Source: Rhodospirillales bacterium
GTDB taxonomy: Bacteria; Pseudomonadota; Alphaproteobacteria; TMED109
Length of the DNA: 64,000 nt
Reading direction: 5' to 3'
NCBI GenBank assembly: GCA_028824295.1
Contig: JAPPED010000034.1
Coordinates: forward strand, 62,001-126,000
Part shown: positions 56,529 to 64,000 of the stretch, piece by piece
Layout of the letters: each line of letters begins with the position of its first letter
How positions within the stretch are numbered: the first letter of the stretch is position 1
Notes under the pieces: model-generated
Databases searched by the model: none
What the model was told of the DNA's origin: nothing
What the model saw: the letters and a program-made list of their open reading frames with translations, nothing else
Made by a program: the position numbers and the translations under genes

Positions 56529-58244
56529 TTAGTCGATGCCAAAGGCGAACAGGCCGCCGCCCTTGGTGTGGTTCTGGAGCCACTCACCAAAGGTGAGGGG
56601 CCAGATGCCACCACCACCTGCACCGACGACGATCGTGATGTACTGCTTGCCGCCGGCGGTGAAGGAGGTCGGGTTACCGTGCACACCGGTGCCGACGTTG
56701 AAGGCCCAGAGTTGTTCACCGGTGTCGTCGCGGACGGCGTGGAAGAAGCCCTCTGCGTCACCGTAGAACACGAGGCCGCCAGCCGTGGCCATCATGCCGC
56801 CCGTGGCGGGCGTGCTGTGCGGACGGATCCAGGCGAGTTCGCCGTTCGAGGCGTTGTACGCCTTCACCGCACCGTTACCCTTGTTGAAGGTCAGGACCTT
56901 CGCGCCCAGGTACCACTCACCGCGACGCCATTCCATCTTCTTCGCCTGGAGGTCCATCGAGAAGTTGTACGTCGGGACGTAGACCATGTTCACGCGCGGG
57001 GAGTAGGCCATCGGGTGCCACTCTTTTCCGCCGTCAAGCGAGGGGGCGATGTCGTTGGTACGACGGTCGTAGACCACGTCCATTGCCGGGTCGCCACCTT
57101 CTTCCCAGGCCATGATCGGACGGCAGTTGTCCTTGAAGCCAGGGGTCCAGTTGATCCGACCGAGCGGAACCACCCAGTTGCAACGTCCGTTGGTACGGTC
57201 GATTGAGTAGAGGTGGCCGTTCCGGTCGCCGTGGAGCCAGACCTTCTTGCCGTCGATGTCGGCCAAGATCACCTCGTTCACGCCGTCGTAGTCATACGGG
57301 TCGTTCGGGGTGTACTGGAACCAGAACTTGAGCTCGCCGTTGTCAGGGTCAAGCACGATCGTGGAGTTCGAGTACAGGTTGTCGCCAAGACGGACGTGAC
57401 GGTCGAAGTCCGGGCCCGGGTTACCGACCGGCACGTAGAGCAGGTGCAGGTCCTGGTCGTACGAAGCGGTGATCCACGTCGAGCCACCACCGTACTTCCA
57501 GGATTCGCCGGCCCACGTGTCGTTGTTGGGCTCGCCTTCAGCCGGAATGGTGTAGGTGTTCCAGACCGTGTCGCCGGTCTCGTGGTCGAGGGCGCGGACC
57601 CAGCCGCGGACGCCGTACTCGGCACCGGCGGTGCCGATGATGATCTTGCCGTCAAGCGCCAGCGGCATGACGGTGAAGGTCTCGGCGTAGGTGTAGTCAC
57701 CAACGGTCTTGTCGAAGACGACTTCACCGGTCGCGTTGTCGAGAGCGACCAGGTGCGCGTCGAGCGTTGCGAGGTAGACGTTGTCCTTGTACGGGGCGAC
57801 GCCACGGTTCACGACGTCACAGCACAGCTGCGGGTACACGTCGGCCGGAAGCTCGCGTTCGTACTTCCACTTGATCAGACCAGTCTGACCATCGGCCGCA
57901 ATCACGCGGTTGAAGGACGTCGTTACGTAGAGGGTGCCACCGACGGCGACGGCCTGGCTGTCCTGCCCCTCAAGGGTTCCGAACGACAGGTACCACTCAG
58001 CCTCGAGGTCCGCAGCGTTGTCCTGGTTGATCGCCGTCTGCAGGGCGTACCGGGTGGCCTCGTAGTCGCGACCGTAGTGGAGCCAGTTCATCGGGTCCTT
58101 GTCGGCGTTCAGAAGCATGTCGTCCGAAACGTAGTTCGGCTGCTGCTTGGGTGCCGCAAGGATGTCAATACCCTGAGCGAACGCGGACGTCGCGAGCCCA
58201 AAGCTCACGAGCACACCGATCGTCAGTTTGGTTAGGAGATGCAT
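56529..58244 (-). CDS. xoxF: Lanthanide-dependent PQQ methanol dehydrogenase XoxF
   Basis: 571 residues from the ATG at 58244 with GGGAGGAA upstream. Signal peptide KLTIGVLVSFGLATSAFA. PQQ propeller with the vicinal disulfide PQLCCDVVNRGVAP, metal-ligand Glu in GTAGAEYGVRGW, GNPGPDFDRHVRLGDN, and NDPYDYDGVNEV: the last Asp of DYD is the extra lanthanide ligand that separates XoxF from calcium-type MxaF. Oxidises methanol to formaldehyde or formate in the periplasm, reducing XoxG. No pqq genes are in the window. Confidence 0.97.
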   Translation of the reverse strand: MHLLTKLTIGVLVSFGLATSAFAQGIDILAAPKQQPNYVSDDMLLNADKDPMNWLHYGRDYEATRYALQTAINQDNAADLEAEWYLSFGTLEGQDSQAVAVGGTLYVTTSFNRVIAADGQTGLIKWKYERELPADVYPQLCCDVVNRGVAPYKDNVYLATLDAHLVALDNATGEVVFDKTVGDYTYAETFTVMPLALDGKIIIGTAGAEYGVRGWVRALDHETGDTVWNTYTIPAEGEPNNDTWAGESWKYGGGSTWITASYDQDLHLLYVPVGNPGPDFDRHVRLGDNLYSNSTIVLDPDNGELKFWFQYTPNDPYDYDGVNEVILADIDGKKVWLHGDRNGHLYSIDRTNGRCNWVVPLGRINWTPGFKDNCRPIMAWEEGGDPAMDVVYDRRTNDIAPSLDGGKEWHPMAYSPRVNMVYVPTYNFSMDLQAKKMEWRRGEWYLGAKVLTFNKGNGAVKAYNASNGELAWIRPHSTPATGGMMATAGGLVFYGDAEGFFHAVRDDTGEQLWAFNVGTGVHGNPTSFTAGGKQYITIVVGAGGGGIWPLTFGEWLQNHTKGGGLFAFGID

Positions 58245-58457
58245 TAGGTAATTCCTCCCGTTCAGCATCTTTTCATTAGGCGGGGCCACAAATCGACTGC
58301 CCGGGCGCGCTTGCGCGGCGCCGGTTTCACGTAGCCGTGCCTCGCCGAAACGGCGGCGAAACCCGAAAGGCCCTTCCTTTTGTGCGGCGGACTATACGGG
58401 GTTACGCAACGGGATGCCACCGGTTCGCGCCGGCCGAATCATCGGTCGGCCGTTCGG
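58245..58457 (-). promoter_or_regulatory. xoxF upstream region with possible -10 and hairpin
   Basis: This 213-bp leader lies between the SoxD-NosR fusion gene and xoxF. On the minus strand a -10-like TATAGT is at 58396-58391, without a clear -35. Downstream of it is a G/C stem (CGCCG-CCGTTT-CGGCG) and repeated TTTCG units, then the strong ribosome site. It suggests that xoxF has its own promoter and a structured leader. Confidence 0.35.
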
Positions 58458-61400
58458 CTACTTGGCGAAACTCCCCGGGGCCAGCGAGCGCCGCATCTGG
58501 GCCAAGGGCGGGCAGCGCCGGTCATCGTGGTACTCGACCTGACAGTCCAGGCACTGGAAGCACTCGTTCATGTTGATGACGCCGCTCGCGGGAATTGCCT
58601 GCACCGGACACGCTCGCTCGCACAGCCGGCACGGGTTCCCGCATTCGACGCGGCGCGCGAGGTTGCCGAAGATCCGCACCTTGCCGAGAACGGCGACGGC
58701 CGCACCCAGCGGGCACAGGAAGCGACAGTAGAAGCGCTCGACGAACAACCCGACCGCCAGCAGCGCCCCCGCATACAGGACATACGGCAGGCTGCGGTCG
58801 AACCGGAGCGTGATGGCCGTCTTGAACGGCTCGACTTCCGCGACGGTCTGGGTGGTACCCATCCCCAGGGTGAGGGCGCTGCCAATCAACACCGCCAGCA
58901 CCACGTACTTGAGGGCCCACAGGCGCTCGTTCGCCGTTTCCGCGATCGCGAGCGTGGGCAGCCGGACGGCACGCGCCAGGCGGGCCAGCAGTTCCTGCAG
59001 CGCGCCGAAGGGGCACAGCCAGCCGCAGAACACCCCGCGCCCGAACAGCACCAGCGACACGAGCGTGTAGCCGGCGATGATGACGATCAGTGGTTCGTAG
59101 AGGAAACTGGTCCAACCGCCGGTGAAGACGGCCTGCGCATACGTGAGCACGTTGACGATGGTGAGCTGCGCGTTCGCCACCCAGCCCAGCCAGCCGATGA
59201 CGACCACGAGGAAGGCAAGGCGCACCCATTGGTGGACCCGGCGGTGGCGCGAGATGACGTTGGGCCGAGCCACGAGCACCGAGAGCACCGCCAGCAGCAG
59301 CACGAGCCCCATGATGGCTCCGTCGTGCTCGGCCCAGACCCGCCGCCAGCCCTCAAGGGCGCTGGTTCTGACCAACCCGAAATAGGCCGTCTGGACCGGT
59401 CGGAGCCCGGCATCCTCAAGGGCGATCGGATCCCCGCCGATCAATTCCTGGGGCAACGAATACCCGACGTCGACTGCCCCGCCGCCCTGGTCCGGCGGTA
59501 CGCGAAGCTCGAGGGTCCATGGCTTGAGCGGGTCGAATTCCCATTTGCGCGGGATCCGGAACAGGCCGGTCTCCGAGAACAGCGGCCGTCCGTCGGCCCG
59601 GACCGCGGTCGCGGTGAGCGATTCCGACTTCGTGAAGCTGAACGATTGCTCACCCTGGACCAGCCGGAGCCGGTCGTACTGACCGGTCCGCCGGACGGCG
59701 TTCCCCCGCCAGGAGATGCGGCCGCTCCCGAGGACGGCGAGGAGCTGGTCGCCGTAGCCGATCTGCGAGATGTGGTGGTTGAACCACTGGCCGCCGAAGA
59801 GATTGCGGCCGACGTCGGCGGGCGTCGCGAGCGCAGCGTACAGCGACAGGACGGTCTCACCCGGCCCGTCGCTCTCGCCCCCGATCCCCAGATCCTGCGC
59901 CGAGTACTCGCCGCCGACCACGCCGCCCCAGTCCAGAAGCTCCTGCCAGGATCTCGGCTCGAACCGGTCGACGTCGAGCTGGAACGGACCGGTGTTCTCC
60001 TCCTCGCCCAGCAGCCCCTGGATCCGGGCCATCTTCCGCGCTGACAGGACGATCGCGTTGTACGTGAGCGTGGCACTGATCGTCGCGCCCCGGACGCCGT
60101 CCACCCCGCGCCCGGTGAACCGGACCGGACGACGGACGTCGAGGTTGCGAAGCCCCTCGAAGAGGTCCTCGAGCTTGGTCTGCGGGATCAGGCTGGGGCC
60201 CACCATCGGTTCGTGGAGTTCGAGGACCGCCGAGCCGGTGATGCGGCCGGCGTGATCCAGGCCGACGATGATGTCGAACGGTTCGCCCGAGTAACCGCGC
60301 GGGTTCACCGTCTCGAAGGTCGAGAACAACCATCCCTGCACCGCGTCGCCCTCCCGCACCGTGGCCACCGGCGGCGATCCGTCGGGCGGCTGCACGTCGC
60401 TGGCCCCGGGAAACGTCTTGGCGATGACGCCCGGCGTCAGGCGGGTTGCGAGCGGGTCGTACATGTCGGCGTCGGCTGGGTCGGTCGCGACCACCAGCGC
60501 CACCACGATCGCGGCCGCGGTCGCCCGCGCCGGCGTGCGCGCGGGCTTCGCCTCCGGGCAGAACGCAGGGTCGAAGTAGGCCTCCTGGCACCGGAGGCAC
60601 TGGATGCATTCCGAGTGATCGATCGTGCCGTCGGTACGGATGGCGCGGGTCGGACACACCGGCTCACACTTCGTGCAGCTGGTGCCGCAGGCCCGGTGGC
60701 GCCGGAGCCAGTTGAGCATCCGCAGCCGCCCGGCGAGACCCAGCGCGGCGCCGAAGGGACAGAGGTACCGGCAGAACGCCCGTTCGGTGAACACCGCGAT
60801 GGCCAGGCAGGCCACGGCCCAGACCACGTAGGGCCAGGGCCGCAGGAACGCGTCGCCGATCGCCGTCCCGAAGGGCTCGGCCGCCAACGCCGTATCGAGC
60901 ATGGTGGGCACGAACACCGCGACGGCCACGATGCCGGCCAGCACGGCGTACTTGAGAAACCGAAGACTGCCGTGAACGCGCGCCGGGGGCTCGTAGCGCG
61001 GCACCCCGAGCAGCCGCGCGGCCCGGTGAATGAAATCCTGCAGTGCGCCGAACGGGCACAGCCAGCCGCAAAAGGCGCCGCGTCCCCAGAGGAGCAGGGC
61101 AACCAGCGTGAAGACGGCGACCAGCACCAGCGCCGGGATGCCGAGCAGCGGGCGCCAGTCGCCGGCCGCAGTGGCACTCCGTGCTGCATCGACGATTTCT
61201 TGCAGGCCGGGCTGCACGCCGAACCAACCGCCCAGCCCGATCAGCGTGGCGGCGAGCAATCCCCCGCGGACGACGCGGTACAGCCGCGGGCGACGGGTCA
61301 GCGGGTCGGCCAGGACGAAGGTCGCGACCACGGCGCCGATCAACAGGACCACCGCCAATACGCTCAGGCCGGACGTGTGCCAGACGCGCTTCCAGGGCGG

Positions 61401-61928
61401 ACCCCACACGTCGACGAAGCCTTGCCGGTTCGGCATTTGCACCGCGGGCAGCGTCGTCGCATCCAGGACCAGGTCGCGGCCGATGATCCGGTTGGTCCAG
61501 AGCAGGTACGCGGTCACGGCATAGACTTCGTCGTCCGTCAGGGTGAGCGGCGCGTTGTGCGGCATCGCCCGGCGGATGTAGTCGAAGAGCGTCGTCGCGT
61601 ACGGCCAGTACGAGCCGACCGTCTTGACCGGCTGCGCGGTGGCGAGCGTGCCGACGCCGCCGGTGAGCATGTCGGCATCGGCGCCGTCGCCCTGCGCACC
61701 ATGACAGACCAGGCACTGCGCCTGGTACACCGATTCGCCGGCCTCGACGGTGCCCGAACCGGCGGGCAGCGTGGCGCCGTCGGGAGCGATGGAGATGTCC
61801 ATCTGCTGCACGACCGATTCCGACGCTTCCCGCCCGAGGTCCGGGGAGACCGGCCGCTCGTCGGCGCCGGCGGCCGCGCCGGCGCCTAGGGCAAGCAGCA
61901 GTGCTGCCACGACGACGGATCGGGTCAC
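58458..61928 (-). CDS. SoxD-like cytochrome c / NapH-like / NosR-like three-part fusion
   Basis: 1156 residues from the GTG at 61928, 13 bp after soxC. Signal 1-22. SoxD-like cytochrome c: haem CLVCH 72-76, Met ligand about 122 (AMPHNAPLTLTDDEVYAVTA). NapH-like membrane part about 185-460: FCGWLCPFG 286-294, FCRYLCPFG 385-393, polyferredoxin cysteines 414-457. Then a complete NosR-like unit: its own signal-like helix 470-487, FMN domain with RGATIS 613-618, membrane helices from about 870, FCGWLCPFG 967-975, YCRFLCPLG 1067-1075, cysteines 1096-1139. No internal stop or frameshift. Predicted to take electrons from SoxC through haem to membrane Fe-S/FMN centres. No nos genes nearby. The function is inferred. 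Confidence 0.9.
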   Translation of the reverse strand: MTRSVVVAALLLALGAGAAAGADERPVSPDLGREASESVVQQMDISIAPDGATLPAGSGTVEAGESVYQAQCLVCHGAQGDGADADMLTGGVGTLATAQPVKTVGSYWPYATTLFDYIRRAMPHNAPLTLTDDEVYAVTAYLLWTNRIIGRDLVLDATTLPAVQMPNRQGFVDVWGPPWKRVWHTSGLSVLAVVLLIGAVVATFVLADPLTRRPRLYRVVRGGLLAATLIGLGGWFGVQPGLQEIVDAARSATAAGDWRPLLGIPALVLVAVFTLVALLLWGRGAFCGWLCPFGALQDFIHRAARLLGVPRYEPPARVHGSLRFLKYAVLAGIVAVAVFVPTMLDTALAAEPFGTAIGDAFLRPWPYVVWAVACLAIAVFTERAFCRYLCPFGAALGLAGRLRMLNWLRRHRACGTSCTKCEPVCPTRAIRTDGTIDHSECIQCLRCQEAYFDPAFCPEAKPARTPARATAAAIVVALVVATDPADADMYDPLATRLTPGVIAKTFPGASDVQPPDGSPPVATVREGDAVQGWLFSTFETVNPRGYSGEPFDIIVGLDHAGRITGSAVLELHEPMVGPSLIPQTKLEDLFEGLRNLDVRRPVRFTGRGVDGVRGATISATLTYNAIVLSARKMARIQGLLGEEENTGPFQLDVDRFEPRSWQELLDWGGVVGGEYSAQDLGIGGESDGPGETVLSLYAALATPADVGRNLFGGQWFNHHISQIGYGDQLLAVLGSGRISWRGNAVRRTGQYDRLRLVQGEQSFSFTKSESLTATAVRADGRPLFSETGLFRIPRKWEFDPLKPWTLELRVPPDQGGGAVDVGYSLPQELIGGDPIALEDAGLRPVQTAYFGLVRTSALEGWRRVWAEHDGAIMGLVLLLAVLSVLVARPNVISRHRRVHQWVRLAFLVVVIGWLGWVANAQLTIVNVLTYAQAVFTGGWTSFLYEPLIVIIAGYTLVSLVLFGRGVFCGWLCPFGALQELLARLARAVRLPTLAIAETANERLWALKYVVLAVLIGSALTLGMGTTQTVAEVEPFKTAITLRFDRSLPYVLYAGALLAVGLFVERFYCRFLCPLGAAVAVLGKVRIFGNLARRVECGNPCRLCERACPVQAIPASGVINMNECFQCLDCQVEYHDDRRCPPLAQMRRSLAPGSFAK

Positions 61929-61941
61929 GGGCTGCGGGAAA

Positions 61942-63189
61942 CTAGAGGTAGACGTTGGTGACACTGCCGTCCGAGCCAATGTGCCAGCTCTGGATGGCAT
62001 TGCAGTGGTAGAGTTGGCCGTGCGCGTAGCGCGCCGACCATTCGGCCCGAGATTCCTGGCGATGGCCGGCCTGGTCGGTCGCCCGCGACAGGAGGGTCGC
62101 CGGCGACCCATCCCAGGTCCAGTTGTGCCGAAACCGGACGGGTGCGTACCTCGCCGGGCGACCGTCAAGCGCGGCGCTCTGCCACGAGTTGCCGCCGTCC
62201 GTTGAGACCTCCACGCGGCGCACGGCGCCGTGCCCCGACCATGCAAGCCCGGTGATGTGCTGAAAGCCCGGGGCGATCGTCTGGCCGCCGCTCGGTTCGG
62301 TGATGACCGACTTCACGTCCATGGGGTAGGTGAACTGGAGGGCCTTGCCGTCCGGTCGCAGGTCGCTGTACTTGGAGGTTTCGTCCCGCGTGTGGACCGG
62401 CTCCTCGACGACCTTGAGCCGGCGCAGCCACTTGACGTTGAGATTGCCCTCCCAGCCCGGCACCACCAGCCGCATCGGATAGCCCTGCTCGGGCCGCAGC
62501 CGTTCGCCGTTCTGGTACAGCGCCACCATGGCGTCATCCAGCGCCTTTTCCATCGGCAGGCTGCGGCTCATCGCGTTGGCGTCGGCGCCTTCGGCGAGAA
62601 GCCAGCGCGCGCCTCGTCGAGGCCGGGCCTCGCCGAGGAGCAGCGCCAGCGGGATTCCCGTCCACTCGGCGGTGGACACCAGCCCGTGGATCATGCCGCA
62701 CGTTTCGTCGACAGCCAGGGGAAAGGCATTCGAATTGAAGAAGCTGTTGCCGGCGCACTCGATGAACAGCACCTTCGTTGTCATCGGGTAGCGCAGCAGG
62801 TCGGCCGGCGAAAACAACAGGTTGCGTTCCACTTCGCCGTGAACGAGGAGTTCGTGGCGCAACGGATCGATGGCGGGCACGCCGTTGTGGCTGCGCTCGA
62901 AATGCAGGCCGTTCGGCGTGATCGTGCCTTCGAGGTCCTCGAGCGGGGTCATGGCCACGCCAGCCCCCGGCGACACATCCTCGTACGGCTGCAGTATCTC
63001 CCGTCCGACGTCCGCCTCCTGCGGAGCCGGCGCTCCGTACTCCCGGAACGGGCGTCCCGGGACCTGCATCCAGTCGGGGGCGGCGTCACCCGCCCGCCCG
63101 GCCAGCGCGGCACCGGGCGCCACGGCTCCGGCCGCCGCGCCTCCCAGCAGGGTCCGCCGGTTCAGCCGTGGGCCGCGCGGTCGGCGCAT
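61942..63189 (-). CDS. soxC: SoxC-like sulfane/sulfite dehydrogenase molybdenum subunit
   Basis: 415 residues from the ATG at 63189 (TGATG overlap with the SDR stop). Tat signal (LNRRTLLGGAAAGAVAPGAA), sulfite-oxidase fold with the Mo-ligating Cys in VLFIECAGNSFFNSNAF, GYPMRLVVPGWEGNLNVKWL, the dimerisation domain ITGLAWSGHGAVRRVEVSTD, and the SoxC-type ending CNAIQSWHIGSDGSVTNVY. SoxC with SoxD oxidises SoxY-bound sulfane sulfur; sulfite dehydrogenase SorA is the alternative. Next gene carries the SoxD-like domain, which argues for SoxC. Confidence 0.92.
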   Translation of the reverse strand: MRRPRGPRLNRRTLLGGAAAGAVAPGAALAGRAGDAAPDWMQVPGRPFREYGAPAPQEADVGREILQPYEDVSPGAGVAMTPLEDLEGTITPNGLHFERSHNGVPAIDPLRHELLVHGEVERNLLFSPADLLRYPMTTKVLFIECAGNSFFNSNAFPLAVDETCGMIHGLVSTAEWTGIPLALLLGEARPRRGARWLLAEGADANAMSRSLPMEKALDDAMVALYQNGERLRPEQGYPMRLVVPGWEGNLNVKWLRRLKVVEEPVHTRDETSKYSDLRPDGKALQFTYPMDVKSVITEPSGGQTIAPGFQHITGLAWSGHGAVRRVEVSTDGGNSWQSAALDGRPARYAPVRFRHNWTWDGSPATLLSRATDQAGHRQESRAEWSARYAHGQLYHCNAIQSWHIGSDGSVTNVYL

Positions 63190-63968
63190 CACCCGACTCC
63201 TTCTCCGAACCGCTCCTGCAGGCGCCGCATGCCGCGGATCCACCGGTCGTGGTCAGTGGCCTTGCGGCGGACGTACTCCGCCACGTTCGGGTGCGGCAGG
63301 ATGAGAAAGGTGCCGGCCTCGATCCCGTCGAATGCCGATCGGGCGACATCCTCCGGCTCCAGCACGCCATCGAGGCCGGCGACACCACCGTCCTCGAGGT
63401 TGGCGATCATGTCGGTGCGGACCGCCTGCGGACACAGGGCCGAAACCCCGAGACCCCGGTCACCCCACGTGATGGACAGCCACTCGGCATAGGCGAGGGC
63501 GGCATGCTTGGTCACGGCATACGTCGCCGAGCCGATTTGCGACAGAAGGCCCGCCGCCGAGACGGTGATCAGGAAGTATCCGCTACGGCCCGCCATCGGC
63601 GCCGCGAGGCGCCGCGAGGCGTACGCGTGGCTCATGACGTTCACGTCCCAGCAGGCCTGCCAGTCCGCCGCGCTCGTATCCACACCGCCCGGACGATGAA
63701 TGCCGGCGTTCGAGCAAAAGACGTCGATCGGTCCGGCGAACGCCTCGGCAGCTTCGATGAATTCCCCCATCGCCGCGTCGTCGCCGACGTCCGTAGCCCA
63801 GGCACGGCCCCCGCACGCCGCCGCGCAGGCCTCGGCGGCGCCGCCGTCGAGGTCGGCCACCGCGACGGCGCGCGCGCCCCGGCGGTGCGCTTCCATCGCC
63901 AGCGCGCGCCCGATCCCGTTGCCGCCGCCGGTGACCGCGACCACCTTGTCCTTCACATCCATGCTCAT
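63189..63968 (-). CDS. Short-chain dehydrogenase/reductase
   Basis: 259 residues. NAD(P)-binding VVAVTGGGNGIGRALAMEAH, VFCSNAGIHRPGGVD, catalytic Ser (LITVSAAGLLSQIG) and YxxxK in ATYAVTKHAALAYAEWL; SALCPQAVRTDMIANLEDGG is typical. Classical SDR, cytoplasmic, substrate unknown. Its stop overlaps the soxC start by one base, so it heads or belongs to the soxC-fusion operon; the start ATG is at 63968 and only 32 bp remain before the window edge. Confidence 0.92.
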   Translation of the reverse strand: MSMDVKDKVVAVTGGGNGIGRALAMEAHRRGARAVAVADLDGGAAEACAAACGGRAWATDVGDDAAMGEFIEAAEAFAGPIDVFCSNAGIHRPGGVDTSAADWQACWDVNVMSHAYASRRLAAPMAGRSGYFLITVSAAGLLSQIGSATYAVTKHAALAYAEWLSITWGDRGLGVSALCPQAVRTDMIANLEDGGVAGLDGVLEPEDVARSAFDGIEAGTFLILPHPNVAEYVRRKATDHDRWIRGMRRLQERFGEGVG

Positions 63969-64000
63969 TCTCCCTGGGGAGCCGCGATCAGCAGGGTAAA

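Noticed and set aside
58458-61928. NosR-like sequence read as evidence of denitrification
   Set aside because: No nosZ, nosD, nosF, nosY or nosL is present and the neighbours are soxC and xoxF, so an N2O role is not supported.
61929-62246. Longer start for the fusion protein (106 extra codons)
   Set aside because: It would overlap soxC and has low-complexity sequence; the signal peptide begins right at the GTG 61928.

Overview
The window is chromosomal DNA from a GC-rich bacterium (about two thirds G+C by eye), most likely an alphaproteobacterium. The housekeeping order supports this: rluD-rpoH with a divergent small membrane protein and M67 protein; carA-carB-greA-trxB running away from yqeY-dnaG-rpoD and a CAU-anticodon tRNA. 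I saw no CRISPR array, insertion sequence, phage or plasmid gene, and no rRNA.

Layout. 1-6.7 kb (minus): DUF1302, DUF1329, YCF48-like and RND/MMPL proteins, a conserved envelope operon cut by the window edge. It is divergent from a one-protein two-component system (GAF-PAS-kinase-receiver-winged helix, 7.1-9.5 kb). 9.6-19.8 kb: rpoH, rluD, M67 protease, tldD, GST, hisC, an unknown protein, a CaiB-type CoA-transferase, an exported aldo/keto reductase and a DUF6064 protein. 19.5-23.5 kb: haem uptake (receptor, HmuS, ABM monooxygenase). 23.8-28.7 kb: sulfur oxidation (fccAB divergent from soxXYZA) followed by YHS and cytochrome P460 genes. 28.7-31.2 kb: DUF3179, an exported intradiol dioxygenase and a DOPA-4,5-dioxygenase-like protein. 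31.4-32.9 kb: a bufferin-type (DUF2282) precursor with an ECF sigma/anti-sigma pair. 33-40.2 kb: a YdiJ-like FAD/Fe-S dehydrogenase, a NYN-domain protein, a large molybdopterin oxidoreductase and MsrP. 40.2-52.4 kb: LysR, trxB, greA, carBA, yqeY, dnaG, rpoD, tRNA and a crotonase. 52.9-55.0 kb: an exported HEAT-repeat protein coupled to a DUF1194 VWA protein. 55.1-58.2 kb: lanthanide methanol dehydrogenase genes xoxF-xoxJ-xoxG. 58.5-64 kb: a SoxC-like molybdoenzyme followed by an 1156-residue protein, then an SDR at the edge.

Function. The window describes a periplasm-rich redox lifestyle. XoxF/G/J oxidise methanol or related alcohols. FccAB, SoxXYZA and SoxC feed electrons from reduced sulfur into c-type cytochromes. 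Several molybdenum enzymes (SoxC, MsrP and a bis-MGD enzyme) are present. soxB is absent from the window.

The most unusual gene is the fusion at 58458-61928. It joins a SoxD-like cytochrome c domain, a NapH-like polyferredoxin membrane domain and a complete NosR-like FMN/polyferredoxin protein in one reading frame, directly after soxC. It looks like a membrane-anchored electron outlet for SoxC and has no nitrous oxide reductase genes near it. Second in interest are the bufferin precursor without its maturase genes beside it and the SoxY that lacks the usual GGCGG terminus. A further sequence curiosity is the terminator palindrome that encodes identical Asp-Thr-stop ends for two convergent genes.
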